Made by a program: the position numbers and the translations under genes
Assembly: GCA_037576195.1 (NCBI GenBank)
Contig: CM075102.1
Location: forward strand, 19,588,745-19,652,744
From: Phytoseiulus persimilis
Lineage: Eukaryota; Arthropoda; Arachnida; Mesostigmata; Phytoseiidae
Direction of reading: 5' to 3'
Length of the DNA stretch: 64,000 nt
The notes under the pieces: generated by a model
What the model saw: only the letters and a program-made list of their open reading frames with translations
The model's database searches: none
Told to the model about the DNA's origin: nothing
Shown here: in pieces, positions 1 through 12,050 of the stretch
How positions within the stretch are numbered: position 1 is the first letter of the stretch
Layout: each line of letters begins with the position of its first letter

Positions 1-2161
1 TGAACTCGCGACTGTCTCATTTCTGTCGTCCGCCTCCTGAATGGAGGAGTTCGAGCGTATCTGGTGTTTCCGTAAGCCTGCGCGGTAACCGCCTAAAGCT
101 GGACGAGGAAGCGTTCGGTGAGATCGGACCTCTGAATGGGGACATAACCGATAGGCATTCCGAAATGTTGACTCAATTCCTTTGCCCCCCCCCCTCCTGT
201 GTTCCCTCGGTTTTCTGTACCGTCTCTCGTTCATGTAAGTCAAGGTTCTGAGAAACCACGATTGCAGAACGGAGCGCCACGCCCAGCTCGATGAAACGTG
301 AATTGTGAGTTGGAGTTGAGGACAGTCTATCATGACAGGAAAAAAAACATGTAGACCGATGAGATGATATCTTTCCGGCGTTTCTTGGGAACTGTTTAGG
401 ATCTCCCATTGAGCGAGAAAAAGATCAGGATCAATAAAACTCATGAGAAATCGTGAATGCTGTCTATTTTCTGCCGAAACTCACAGGTTACAGAGAGTCG
501 CGATGACAACCGAGGAACATTCGATCGAAGGTTACTGCTGCTAACGCTCAGTGCACCTGTTGGAGGACTCCGGCTGACTTCTGATAGAAAAAAAAACAGT
601 GAAAGAATAGACTTGTCTAGGAAAGTGCCGAAGCCACTTGAATTTATTAGCCCCAACATGTTGCGGTCGCTCGCATGAGTTCCCATTGTTCTTACTGGGT
701 ATCCCTCTTTGTTCACTCTCCTCCGCCACCAGGAACGTTCATTAAGATGTAATCTCAATGGAACGAACATCATTACCATCGATTAGGCCGGAGGTATGCT
801 GTCAACATCTTCATCAATGTGGGTTACCGGTTCCGATTTGTTCGTCTTAGCCTTCTATATCCTCCTTCCCTTGTCCAAAGCCCCGGCACATTCCTGGCTG
901 CCGCCCATCGCTGTTCGGTTGCGTCACAGATGTCTACAGATTCAAGATCAAGGCACCGCTTCCTGCCGAAAGGCATTTCGCGTTCTCCTACTTTTTCGAT
1001 CACGTGGCGCTTCACGGATCGGTATCATGACGAGCCGTATTCGTCTCAACCTATAGGACGAGAACCCACTGTGACTGCGCGAGGTCCTCTGCTTCGCGCA
1101 CGGTTTGCTCTGCTTCATCGATGTTCAACCGAGAGGCGACCTCCAGACTTGCGCTGACCGATCAACCTAGTTGGGGCAGGAGGAGTTGGGAGCGGGAAAT
1201 GCTTGCGCATGAAATTTTATCCGGGTCGGCAGGAGGAGAGCACGAGAGCACGCTTAGAAGCCACCCTCAAAAATTCACTTGGGAGAACTTACTGTGTCAG
1301 GACAACGGCCGCTTTGGTTCCTCGAACTTCGAAGCTACCGTGAGCTCCCGCCACGCCTGCTCTCGTCGATCCTGAGGACGCCGCAGCTGTCGACGCAATT
1401 TCCGACTGACTCCCACAGAGCATGTGACTCCGTTCGATGATTTACCTTGTTCGATTGAGTGGTGAACCACAAGCGAGCACGCAGGGTTGCATGCGCGCAC
1501 GCACCTACCCCTTGCCATATAAACCAACTGACGAACATACATATGATACATACATACATACAAATATTTGGATGTGCGGAGCTGTTTTAACAACGACAGA
1601 GATAACAAACCACCTGGCTACCCTCACGTACTCTGCGTAACATTTTTGATTGATATACATTCTTGGCACGTTTCGATTACTTCGCACGTCAGCCGTGCAG
1701 TACGGAGTAAGAGAACAGATTTCCTCCGGGTGTCCGTCTCAGCAGAAAACACATCGCCCACGGTGGAACATCCTCTCGGCAAGCCCTTGAGGTTTCGCTC
1801 TGGAGGGGGAAGCACTATTTCGAAACCGGGGTATAACGGTTGCACGAGGGAATGCGAGATGCTTTTTCCTCGAGAGCACTTGGTTGCATCCACAGCACGA
1901 GAAGGTTCACGAAAACAGTTCATTCCGGCCCCGTTGAGTTATTCCGAGTTTGTGTGTCCCCGAAATTGCGCGATTACGCCTAACGAATCTTTGGTTGGCC
2001 ACAATCGAGGTGGTGAGCGAGACCACGAGGTGGGTAGAGGCAAAACATCCGGGAAAACAGCCAGGAGCGGGTTCAAAACTGATCCCGCTCCGGACAAAAG
2101 GGATGGAGTCGACGCGATCATCGGGTACGGAATGATCTACCTAGATCATCTTATGTGAAGG
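1..2161. other. No supportable gene; short microsatellite
   Basis: I see no recognisable gene here. Open frames on both strands are short and overlap one another without recognisable motifs; the longest (plus strand, ending at 2158) starts with a cysteine-poor, low-similarity stretch and has no domain I know. A run of pure C lies near 186-197, and a short CATA-type microsatellite lies near 1536-1563. Confidence 0.5.
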
Positions 2162-2968
2162 TCACCTAAGCACGCGGCGAGCCCACATCACTCGGAGAGC
2201 CAATGTGATGAACTCGAGACAGTTCCATGGAAAACATACGATCGCTTGAGCGATGCCTAGTTTGAACGAGTTTTTGTCCGTAGCACCGAAGATGCACAGG
2301 CTATCTACGACGAGCAAAGCAAAGTTCATTATCACAGTCAGGATGACAAACACCGTTACGTGAAGTCCGGGGCATATGTATTCGAGTCCGGCGAGCCCTC
2401 GTTTCCGACAATCGGACGTATGCAGCGACGCGGTGACGACGCACAGTGCGCCTGCCAACAACGCGAACGACAGCGATCCTCGAGTCGCTGTGTCGAGTAG
2501 CGCCACACATCCCAACAAGAACGTACACGATCCCGATGCGATCTGCGCCACTCGAAACCGAAGCAGGATCGCCAACGGTCGGCACTGACTTCTCCGATGA
2601 GCGAGGTGGGCACCGCCATACGACCCGTTCGTTGAGTACTCGGTGACGATGGTTTCCAGCTCCGGTCCTGAGGTACGGTCGCGTCGGATGGACGTCATCG
2701 CCGTCGCCTTCCGAACGACCGACGGATGTCTGCCGTTCGGAGCGAGAGCGATGGGCACTGCAGTACCCACCGGACTGATGAGGCGCTCCTCCTGGATGCT
2801 CACGCGGCATCCAGATTGACGCTTCGTCCTCGTGTTTGTACGCAGTATGGATGTCTCCGACGTCGCTTCCGACTTCGACGTACTCTCCGGGGAGCCTTCG
2901 GACGCCGGCGGCTCATTTCCGCTCGGAGCCGCCTCGAGTGGGGTTTGAACTTCGCTTTGCACGCTCAT
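2162..2968 (-). CDS. Four-helix (tetraspan) membrane protein, unrecognised family
   Basis: A single uninterrupted frame of 268 codons starts at a true ATG (2968) and ends at TGA. The first ~130 residues are hydrophilic, rich in Ser, Glu and Arg, and probably cytosolic. Four hydrophobic helices follow, at roughly residues 138-159, 165-184, 201-227 and 237-260, with a short basic tail ending ARRVLR. This N-terminal tail plus four-helix layout resembles MARVEL-like or other tetraspan membrane proteins, but I recognise no signature motif, so no function is assigned. The clustering of hydrophobic residues into four well-spaced segments is unlikely in a chance frame and is the main support. The last codons read CTTAG|GTGACC, which could instead be a splice donor, in which case the C-terminus would continue in a further exon. 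No signal peptide is seen. Confidence 0.6.
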   Translation of the reverse strand: MSVQSEVQTPLEAAPSGNEPPASEGSPESTSKSEATSETSILRTNTRTKRQSGCRVSIQEERLISPVGTAVPIALAPNGRHPSVVRKATAMTSIRRDRTSGPELETIVTEYSTNGSYGGAHLAHRRSQCRPLAILLRFRVAQIASGSCTFLLGCVALLDTATRGSLSFALLAGALCVVTASLHTSDCRKRGLAGLEYICPGLHVTVFVILTVIMNFALLVVDSLCIFGATDKNSFKLGIAQAIVCFPWNCLEFITLALRVMWARRVLR

Positions 2969-5117
2969 TGGTTAGTTGGTCACTCTGAAAGCCAGCGGCT
3001 CAAGGCCGGAACCACGACAGACATGTAGTCCACCAGCATCGCGCAAGCTGCTGTCACCATCCGTGTGGCGTGTTCAACACTTTCGCTCGTCACCGGTGAC
3101 CGACGTTCGCGAGCATCAGAAGAGAAATGAGCCCGCGTTTGGGCTTTGTCCAAACTTTTATCAGAGTGCAGCGCCCTCTGGGCGTGGAGGAGGGAACGAG
3201 GGAGAGGGCCCCTTTGAGAACCACGGCACGAGCGTACAAAACATCAGTCAGTCGTTCGGTCGAACATCCTGCACGCTGTTGATTATGAATTCCCAAAAAG
3301 AGATCGGAGGGCAATCAGTTCCTCGATTTCAATATTTGCCAATTCAGGTCATTCCGCCTGGCGATGGTCTCTCAACAGTGGAGCCTCCTGTTTCCAATCC
3401 GCTGTTTTCGTCTAGCATTTCCGCCTGATTAGTCCTGCATGGAGTGAAAGATCTATACCTCTCCGAGGATAAGCTTGTTTGTGGGCTGTTCGCGGCTTAG
3501 TCACCCTTGCTGTCTGCAAGAGTTTCAGACGTCTTCAGCCATCTGAACGTTTCCAATCCTGAGATTCCACGTCAGAGACTCCTCCGTTTGGTCGCCTCCA
3601 CCATGGTGTGCTTACCTGGATAGGAGGTGTTCAGCGAGCTCCCTGAAATCCTGTGTCATTGGGAGAGCGGGACACAGCTTGACCGAGGTTCAGCCGAACC
3701 GGTGAAGCTCAAGAGACTCTTCATCAGCTGTGAGCACTTGTTTGTTCCTGCGTTCCGATTGTGACGTACTGTTCTCCTTCGCAGATGGGGCCCAGTTCGA
3801 TCGCTCTTTACTTTCCCGAGGAATCGGGTTGCAAACTCAACTGTTTGGAACTACTATCTGTCCACCTATCTATCTATCTTTCATCTATATATATAAAAGA
3901 CGCCGGCCGGTCTAACCTGTGATCCGAATAAACGCCAGGGCAGCGGCTCGGAGCTTGACAAAACCTCGCATACTCACGCAGAATCGGCCCCGAATGGTTA
4001 CAGGCCGCCTGATACTTTTCTTGAAAACCTCCGGAAGCCGGAATACGAAGGAGACTTGACAACTCCCTTGTCGCCGGCCGCAGTATCTTCCAGTTCGAAC
4101 GGGCGCGCCTCGTCCAACCGCTTTTTCCACGGTCACAAACCGAAAAACCTCGGGAACTTTGTCGTCGCATGCTGAAGAATTCCTCTGTTCGGAAGAGCAC
4201 GCCAAAAGCCAATGGTCTGCGGCGCGATCCTTTAGCGATTTTGCTAATGTGAAAAACGCGGTGCACAGCGATTCGACTGCGTTTGTTCGTTCATCGTGCC
4301 GTTGCTCGACGCCGTAGAGCCCGTGACGACCTGATGCGAGGAAAGTCGGACGGCTGCCCACCCGATACAGGGAGTGAACATCCTCAGGTCGCCTTCCTTC
4401 CAAGCACCGGAAGGTTTACCTGCGACAGTCACTTCCGCGGCCCGACCGTCAACGCTCTTCCGCCGTTGCGCCCTCGGATCCACACCATTTCAAAACTACA
4501 AGGTAAATGTGAACCGTAATTGTTGTGAACCGCACCGTCGATATCATCGCGCCCAAGCCTGAACTAGCTGCAGTGCGATCGATCAACTGCCATGATGGGC
4601 GTCCCGAAAAAGAAAGCAACTTCTCTCGAGTACTCAGCTATTCTGAAAGACGGAGAATCCTGCTCCAGGTCCTTCAAGAGCGAGAGATCAATCGCAGAAT
4701 CACGTTGTGAACGACGACAGCAACAGTTGACGCGAGACCACTCCCGACAAAAGTTGGGGAAAGACGAAATTTCCATCAGGACGTTGCGGACAGAACTACA
4801 TCGATGTGGTGGGAGATCCTCTGGTTGACCTGGGTGGTGGTCGAACCTCCTTACGTCGGAAAAGTCGTCGATGGGCGAAACGCGAAATTCAGGAATGGTC
4901 AATTGAATCTAGAATGTCGCCAAGCCTCATCCTGGATCCGCCCAGAGAACAATGCGAGAGAAATCACCTCGAACAAGAAAAGGTCTCCCCGAACCGGATG
5001 ACTGCGATAGGATGTTGAAAGCATGTTGATCGGGATAAGCCTCCTCTATCGTGAAGACAGATACATGATCTATTGAATGAACTACCTATGTGCCGCACAT
5101 CAGGGGTCGACAAAGTC
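2969..5117. other. No supportable gene
   Basis: Overlapping open frames of 60-160 codons occur on both strands (for example minus 3912-4403 and plus 2976-3428), but none shows a known domain, a convincing signal peptide or consistent splice sites. I see nothing else here apart from the tetranucleotide tract near 3.87 kb. Confidence 0.5.
3853..3896. repeat. CTAT/TA microsatellite
   Basis: An imperfect CTAT tetranucleotide run passes into a TATATA tract. It is a simple-sequence repeat with no associated gene. Confidence 0.6.
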
Positions 5118-6200
5118 AGGGCCCCGAGACAAGATACCTGCCCAGCGCCCAAAATCTGGGGCCCCGGTGCCGACCAGGGATCTGGCTCCGTGCTCAGGTA
5201 GGGAATATCCGGGCCCGGCCTCGGGATGGTTTTGGGACAGATTCGGGCCCGACCTCGGAGTCGATCTGATTGAACATACTTTTTGGAGTCGATCTGACCG
5301 AATTTTGGGGGTTATGTCGACATGAGTCGATGTGACAATACTTTCCAGGATGCAGGGGGTGATTTCGGAGTGGACCTTGGCATACTTCCGAGTAGTCATA
5401 GAGGTGGTCCCGAAGGAGCCAGAACATGCCTCATATCATGGCGCCGGGGCCCAAAATACGCCGCAGATCATTTGGCCGGAGCCCAACTCTCGGAACGTGC
5501 GCGAAGAGTGCTTCTGTGGGTGATTTTCCTCCGAGTGCTTACGGGTCGACCTGGATTTCATCTCTGAAGTGTTCGGATACGGATGCCATCTGTGAAACTC
5601 GCTGATCGGGTAAGCGGAATGAATGAGAGAATGGATCACTGAGTCAATCGAAGTGGTCCGACTCAAGCGTGAAGTTCGGAATATTGCGCATTCTACGGAA
5701 GGAAAATGAGATGCGTCTGGTCACGGTAGGAATCCACACACACTTGTGTGGTTCGCTTTATTCGTATCACAGCGAATCGTGGTCATGAAGGGTATCACAA
5801 TATTCTCATTCTGACCCCAGAATCATTCATGTTAATTCTCTTGGACTAAGATTCCAAAATCGACCTCGGCATCATCCCCGTGGACCTCAAAAAGTATGGT
5901 AAGATTGACCTCGGAATCACCTCCGTGAAGCCAGAGAAGTATGGTCAGGTCGAGGGAAAAATGGGATTCGGACCGGAGCGAGATTATCTTCGAGAAATCT
6001 CCGTGGGACACGGTTCCAAATACCTAGAGGGATTTCCATGATGCCGGAGTGATCGAAATGAGGACTCAGATTCTATGGACCCGTAGGCACTCGGAGAAAA
6101 ATTACCCAGGGAAGCAATCTTTGCGCACGTTTCGAGATTTGGGCCCCGGATAAATGATCCGGGGCTTATTTCGGGCCCCGGCGCCATGATCTGGAGCATA
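5118..6200. mobile_element. Inverted-repeat (foldback-like) element with GGGGCCC-rich arms
   Basis: Two arms of about 113 bp face each other. The left (5435-5547) and right (6078-6190) arms align end to end when one is reverse-complemented, with shared words such as ATCATGGCGCCGGGGCCC, AACGTGCGC and CTCCGAGTGC. About 530 bp separate them. Copies of the ~45-bp GGTCGATCTGACCATAC-type unit lie outside the left arm (about 5240-5400, direct) and inside the right half (about 5863-5948, opposite). The region 5118-5220 holds further GGGGCCC-rich repeat material. No transposase frame is visible, and open frames across the arms simply translate the repeat. It is probably a non-autonomous foldback or MITE-like element; its exact ends and target duplications could not be fixed. 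Confidence 0.65.
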
Positions 6201-7684
6201 TTTTGGGGCCCGAGCGGAGAGAGTTTGCGACTTCCGCCACGGTGAATAGACGTCGACTTGGAATAGCTCATAAGGCGGAATCGACATTTGTGTATACAGA
6301 AGTCGGCGGAGATATATTCCGGTCAAATGAAATTCTGACGTAATCACTTGTTGGCTCAAGCGTGCCCATCTCCTCCGCGACACCTGACGTCGCGGATAGC
6401 TGAACGGAGAAGGGCGGCACCCGGATCCGAAGTATTCGACGCCGAAATGCACACCACCGGGCAGATAGTAATCTAGCCGATGTCTTTGACAGTGTTGATG
6501 TTGCACTATCCTAGGGCCTGGAGGGTACGGTCGGGGAGAACTTGGATAACGAGGTTGTATTGAAAGGACACAAAACGGAGGAAAGCCTTCCCAGGGAGAT
6601 ATTATGCGGCGATACAGCTGGCACACTAATGGACCTGGGTCCGCTGAAGGCTGTGAGGCGCTATGGTTCATGGGTTTCTCGTGTGCGAGTGTCAAATCCT
6701 GTCGGTTCCTTCGGATACTACAGGGTACTCCGTGGCCCAAACAATCACAGAGAGGCTAGCGAAATTCCTCGGGAACATGCGCCTGGACAAGAGAGCGCCC
6801 GCTATGACGGACACATATAGCTTCTTTATTCTCAGGAGATGAACCCTCATGAGGAAGTTCTCGTGATTCCCTGTGTGGGGAAGACGAGAGCACGCGAGAA
6901 GCGCGTCACACGTTCTCGTGTAAACGGTCTGCGGCCACTTCCCGAAAGCGCCCAACGAGATGAAACTTGTGCCTGGACGCGAAGCGACGCTAACGGCAGT
7001 CCGGGCGGCTGTTACCTTTGTAGTTTCATAAGCTCGAGTTCCTTCCTCTTCTCGTTTCTGCCCGGGAACAACATTCCGATTCGACAGGCGTGGGCGGAGC
7101 ATTGGTCAGGAACTGTTGCCCCGATCCCCTCACGGTCGTCCCTCGGTGAGATCCGTGGCAGAACTCCAATTCCGAAGGAAATCAAAGCGAAATCGCCTCC
7201 TTGAGATCCAGCTGATGTCCTGCACTGAACGAGGCAAGAATACACTTTGTAAGTTCAGCCCGAGCAGTGCTGCACGATCTTGACCGGATGAGGCTTTTAA
7301 CATGTTCATCAGAACAAGGAGTTTATGGAGCGTGCGTGAATCACAACAGAGAGTTAGTTGGCCCTCAGCAATAAATAAATCCTTGTGATTCACGCAGCTC
7401 CTGTAGGCTGCCGGTCCGCATGCTCGGCTAACTGAGTGCTGGGCAACCGCACTAGATATCGACCGAGTTGCAGTATCGCGTCGCGAATTCTTCTCTGTCG
7501 TTAGAGGTTGGAAACAAACTCGCATGTCGTACGATTGTAGCGCCACAGCCTCGAGCTAGACGTTAGAGGTTCCGCGAGGAGGTCCGCGTCTACTCATGCC
7601 GGATGCTCGTCTTGAGTTCAACGAAGACGAAGTGTGGGACCCAACGGATGACTTCTCAATGCGATGTCTCCTTCAGACGCTGAG
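6201..7684. other. No supportable gene
   Basis: Only short, mutually overlapping frames occur here, with no recognisable domain. The long minus frame that reaches 6740 owes part of its length to the repeat arm at 6078-6190. Confidence 0.45.
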
Positions 7685-8125
7685 CCACTGAGACGGTTAC
7701 AGGCCGGGAGCTCGGAAAACCCAGGCGCTCGGAAGAAAATCCTGGGAGCTCGGAACCCCTCTCCCTCAAATTAGGTTCCGTTCGATCCCAACGAACCTTC
7801 TATACAGAGCCTTCGAGTGCCCGAATAGGACAGCGAACATACTAGGGGGGACATCCAAGCGGATTTGGATACCGATTGTATCTTGATATCCCTGGGTCGC
7901 ACTGGGAGATATATGTGGTACCAATCGCGAAAACCTCGTGATACTCTCTTCTCGTAACAGCTTCTCCACTCTATACCCAGAAGGTTCGTTGTGTTCAAAT
8001 CGGACCCGATTTGGGGGGAAGACTCTTCGAGATGCCAGGTTTTCGAGCTTCCTGTTTTTTTTTTCGAGCTGCCGGGTTTTAGAGCTCCCGGTTTTTCGAG
8101 CTCCCGGTTGCACACCACTGAGACG
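7685..8125. mobile_element. Foldback-like element with short tandem repeats in both arms
   Basis: The sequence CCACTGAGACG occurs at 7685-7695 and again at 8115-8125, flanking the element as an 11-bp direct repeat. Inside, the left end carries several copies of CGGGAGCTCGGAAAA (about 7704-7757). The right end carries its reverse complement, a CGAGCTCCCGGTTTTT minisatellite of about five units (about 8024-8107). Further in, the arms still match, with CAACGAACCTTCT at about 7790 against its complement near 7980. Long inverted arms made of short tandem units plus flanking direct repeats are the hallmark of foldback elements. No transposase is encoded. Confidence 0.65.
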
Positions 8126-8405
8126 CCTCTCCGGAAAGTCCGGAAGGCAGCCGGAGTCTCATAAAAGCGTCAAGATCATTCTGCTCTCATTTACACGACT
8201 CGTAGCCACTCAGCTGATCGACTAAGGTTTTGCAACACATTCGTAACCCTCGAATCGCAAGCATCCGGATAAACGGATTCGGCGATTGCGTACAAAGTGT
8301 TCACGTAACCCTCTCGGCTGCGATAGACGCTCATGTTATCAACGTGAACATCGACAATTTATCGAGTTTCACATCCCAGCAAAACCCGCTCTTAGCTCAA
8401 GCGGG

Positions 8406-8443
8406 GAGATCGGAGCATGGCCGTGAGATCGGAGCATGGCCGT
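8406..8443. repeat. 19-bp unit in two perfect tandem copies
   Basis: GAGATCGGAGCATGGCCGT is present twice back to back (8406-8424 and 8425-8443). This is a simple local duplication with no gene attached. Confidence 0.8.
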
Positions 8444-8654
8444 GAGGTCGATCCCGATCCTCAGTAACCGAGATACCGCTTTCTGCGAAGCGTGAAAGCC
8501 CGGAGACACGCCGCACGGATACGGTCGAGGGCATACATCAATATTTGAATGACAGATAACAGAAAAACTCACAGAAACTGCGCTCGCCAATCGGGAACCA
8601 CGGGCGATTGTCCCGCATCTGACCATGAGCACGTGCCCTCTTAAACTGTCACTT

Positions 8655-9257
8655 CTATGAGCTCAAGAGCGCTAGCTCTGGTAACAATAAAGCTGGGAAG
8701 ACAAAAACGGGGAGATAGAACTTAGTGCTCGAAGCAGTCTCCGGATGAATACACCGGGAAATCATCAAATTATCTCCGTCGAGTGAAGCCTCTCTTTCCG
8801 TCTTCTGTCGAGACCAGTCCATCGAAAAATTATAACGCCACGAGTTCAACAACTCCCTGCCACAAGCTTGGCTAGAATGTGACTTGGCCAAAACCTGATC
8901 GCAAACTTTATCCGAGAGCGTGAATTTCTGGCGTGGCTTCACTATTTGTGGCTTTCCCGACGATCGGTTTCGATACTCTATCAGAGCCCCAGGACTCAGA
9001 CTGTGTAATTTTGGCCGTTCCTCGTTCACTCTAATGCTCATCACATCCGAGCAGTTGGTCTCGAAAGTAGACTCAGGCGAACCTCGCACTTCGCGAGCTC
9101 GCAACGTTTGGATCCTCTCAGCGAATGCTCCATCGAGTCCTTCGCAAACGTCAGTCGCAATCATCAGTCGCGTCGATATGGAACGCATCGAAGTGCCCAT
9201 GCCTTCTTCGGCTCTAGGAGGCGTTATGCAGCCTTGAACTGCATGAGTTGCCTTCAT
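8655..9257 (-). CDS. Unrecognised open frame, possibly chance
   Basis: An open frame of about 200 codons runs from the ATG at 9257; it stays open upstream to 9356 but only from a TTG. The predicted protein is hydrophilic with a hydrophobic C-terminal stretch rich in Phe, Pro and Leu (last ~20 residues). I recognise no domain, repeat or motif, and the opposite strand is also partly open over the same bases. Length is the only argument for it. It is listed because it is among the longer frames outside repeats. Confidence 0.18.
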   Translation of the reverse strand: MKATHAVQGCITPPRAEEGMGTSMRSISTRLMIATDVCEGLDGAFAERIQTLRAREVRGSPESTFETNCSDVMSIRVNEERPKLHSLSPGALIEYRNRSSGKPQIVKPRQKFTLSDKVCDQVLAKSHSSQACGRELLNSWRYNFSMDWSRQKTEREASLDGDNLMISRCIHPETASSTKFYLPVFVFPALLLPELALLSS

Positions 9258-9616
9258 CTCTCGCGGTTCGCTGGTCCGATGTCCCGGTCGGCCGTTGGTT
9301 CTGCTGGAACGCAACTCTTTCTTCCCAGTGAGATCGGTTCGGGAAAAAACGAACAACGTGAACCAAATGACTCCCGGGTAACGATCGTCTGGGGATGTTA
9401 CCCTTAAGAGTTGACAGAACCGATGACAGAACGTACTTCAGGAGCCACGTCTCCCGTGAATTTGTCCCTGGATGCTGTTTACGGTCATGAGTCATCGGAG
9501 AAGTGCCTCGTTAAGTGAGACGGGAGAGGAAGTCTTAGCGCAATATCACCTAAGGTCGCAAGGAAGGGGGGAAATCAGACAGAGGAGTCGGGAAACGGAT
9601 TGCGAGTCGTAATCCA

Positions 9617-9645
9617 TTTTGAGGTCGCAGTTTGCGACCTCAAAA
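9617..9645. repeat. Perfect 13-bp hairpin
   Basis: TTTTGAGGTCGCA is followed by a 3-base loop and its exact complement. There is no U-tract or gene that would make it a terminator in this eukaryotic setting. It may be a remnant of an inverted-repeat element. Confidence 0.8.
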
Positions 9646-10599
9646 GGAAGTGACCGCATCATGGCGTCACGGTTAGGGCTCCACGACTCGGGGTCCGAGC
9701 CCAAGTCCGAATCCACCAGTCCAGGCGAAGACGCGAAATCTCGTTTCGCATTCCATGTTTCGTGGTATTTGTGCGGAATACGTCGTCCTGATCATAGTTT
9801 TGAAGCATATCGGTCTTTTCTCGGGGCTGACGTGAGACGAATCAATCGTTGAGGATCTGGACGCTCGAAGTAATGAGTTTCCAGAAGGAACTACCACTCG
9901 TATTTCCGGCAACGAAGCTCGCGCATCGACGAACGGGAGTTCGTACGACCGCCAGGCCCAGTGCTCCCACTTATTGCTCAATAAACAGCTTTAATAGCTG
10001 TGCAACAACCACGATCGCTTCGCGAGATATTCCGGCTGCTGCAAGTTTTCGGCACCTGAACAACCGCAACACGAAAGATTCCATCGTTCGAAGGACCCCT
10101 CGTTAAGTTTTCTTGCGAGCAGACTCACATGTACTGCAGGTCAAGTGAGCCGAGCGGAGCAACCCTGGGCCAGGGCGTGTCACCTGCGGGCAGCGCGGCT
10201 GAGGCCCTCGTTGTTGGATCGTAAACGTAGTCAGTGTTCCATGGGCGGAACGTTACGCTGCTGCGGGCATTTACGGACTGCTACAGGCGCCCACCATTTT
10301 GCTCTTCGTGAACGTTGTCGAATAGGTTCCAGATATGGTCAAGCATTGAAGGAAATCGAGTCGACCAGGAGCACTGGTGGGTGGGTTTCTCTTCCATCCC
10401 TTGAGTTGGAGACGAAGAACAGTCTTACAAAGCGTGCTTCGGACGTGTGCGTCCGGCATCAAAGAGGTCCGAAAAAGCCACATTCGTCGTTTAGAAATTC
10501 AGATCCTGCTTCTTGCTGAGCATATTATGCGATTGAGGAGCTGCCTCGCAGCGAGCTGAATCACGGATTCGCGTCCATATTATCGAATGAGACTTCTGC

Positions 10600-11260
10600 G
10601 CAAATGCGATGAGTCCTGAGGAGGATTCGGGAAGAATGAGAGACCGCTGAGGTCTCAGAGGAAACTGTAGACGCCGCGGATGCGATTATCAGAGGCGGAA
10701 CGCGAGCTTATATTTCAGCCGTTCGAGAGATCTTGCAGTCCTTCAGATGCATTGATCCAAGAAGCTGGGTCCGTTTTGAACTATCAGTGTTCGTAAACAT
10801 TAAGCGGAAAGTTATAGATAGAGCGCTCCGCAGAGCCGGACGCGAACCACACCTCACCCCTGAGGACTTGCAACCGAGATGTGGCTCACACAAGTTGTAT
10901 CGAATTCTCTATAATTGGAACGGAACCTCACATTATTGACTATTCTTCAGCTTCTTCGGGTTAACCCCAATGGAATTCGTGCCCATCTCGCGATCTTGAC
11001 TGGCCAAGTTTTTCCGAAAACCATGATTTAGGTGTCGCGCCGACGTCTCATCCAAGACCTATAACGGAGCCGCGCCCACTCGTCAGTTTCTGATCGCGAA
11101 TACGATGGATTTCTGTGTATAGTTGGGGTCGACAAGCGCTTGCGAAACCTAACTGCGAGAGGGGCAGCTCGAATGATTCGAATATTAGTTCAGAAGCCGC
11201 TTCCTACTTGATATGAGCACCGGATCGCGCCTCTACCAACCGCGTCCGCGGCTTCCTCAA
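10600..11260. repeat. Dispersed repeat, copy 1 (split)
   Basis: Two blocks, about 10600-10672 and 11078-11260, match the continuous stretch 58430-58684 in order and orientation. Shared words include GAGCACCGGATCGCGCCTCT and AACCTAACTGCGA. The ~405 bp between the blocks is absent from the other copy, so either this copy holds an insertion or the other lost that part. In the 58-kb copy the frame reads as a hydrophilic, Lys/Glu-rich stretch that could derive from a mobile-element protein, but I cannot name it. Confidence 0.6.
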
Positions 11261-11637
11261 ATACCTAAGCGCACCTCTCAAGTACTGGTTCAGGCTCCTC
11301 GCTATGCGAGGAAGTTTCTTCCATTGTCACGAAGGCTCTATTCGGGGGAGACAAGCTGTCAGAATACAGGGCATATGGGATTCTTGGTACTTGAGTCGGG
11401 ATCGTATCCGGGATTCCGGACCCAAACAGTTCAGACACAAGAGGAGCGTCCAATCCAATAAATTGCTCCGGTGAGCGCTACTGGAATCCGTTCCCGACTC
11501 CGATAAACACTGTTCAAAGTCGAAAAATTTCCATTTGTTTCCTCTGGCTCGGCCTGTCTTCCATATCGATGACGACCAGATAGGTTCCGTTACCCCAATC
11601 TCATTCCCCACTCTTTCATTATTTTTGTGTGCCGCAG

Positions 11638-11798
11638 ATTCAATCGAACTTCGATCAATCTTCCAAAACGTATCGCCCACGCCGAAAACGGATGAGCAAG
11701 CCAGGCGGATGCCGCAGGAGAACATCACGCGTTCAACGGAGTGCCGGATTCGGAAGACCTCGTTCCCCTCTTGCTCGATCGGGAGAGACCGAATTCAG
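11638..11798 (+). CDS. Candidate internal exon, unrecognised
   Basis: The stretch is bounded on the left by a pyrimidine-rich acceptor (TTTTTGTGTGCCGCAG, ending 11637) and on the right by a near-consensus donor (CAG|GTAAGG, GT at 11799-11800). Two of the three frames are open throughout; one encodes an Arg/Ser-rich basic segment. No partner exon was identified and the protein is not recognised, so this rests on splice signals alone. Confidence 0.25.
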
Positions 11799-12050
11799 GT
11801 AAGGGATGAGGGAACGGCCGTTAGGTTCAATCCTCGGTCGACTGAACCCGACTCAATTTCAGCTCCGCCGTTGACGGGAGAGGCAAGTTCAGTTGACGTT
11901 GACGCGGGAAGCAACTACAGGGAGGCGTTAACCAAGAATATCCGGCCCATAGACCGAGCCGTTCAAGGACTTCGTTCATGGATCATAAGAGTATTCCATC
12001 GAGTTCGGATGTTGGACGTTGATACACGGCCGAGGCCAGGTCGTAGATAA

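Noticed and set aside
1568-2158. 196-codon plus-strand frame
   Set aside because: No recognisable motif and atypical composition; length alone is not enough in sequence of this base composition.
3912-4403. 163-codon minus-strand frame
   Set aside because: Overlapped by two other long minus frames over the same bases, with no domain and a non-conserved look.
5118-5220. Left terminus of a second hAT element (CAGGGGTCGACAAAGT near 5100)
   Set aside because: The start resembles a hAT end, but no matching right terminus or 8-bp duplication was found.
6102-6740. 212-codon minus-strand frame
   Set aside because: Part of it translates the right arm of the inverted-repeat element, and similar peptides appear in the left arm only because the DNA repeats. 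No domain is seen.
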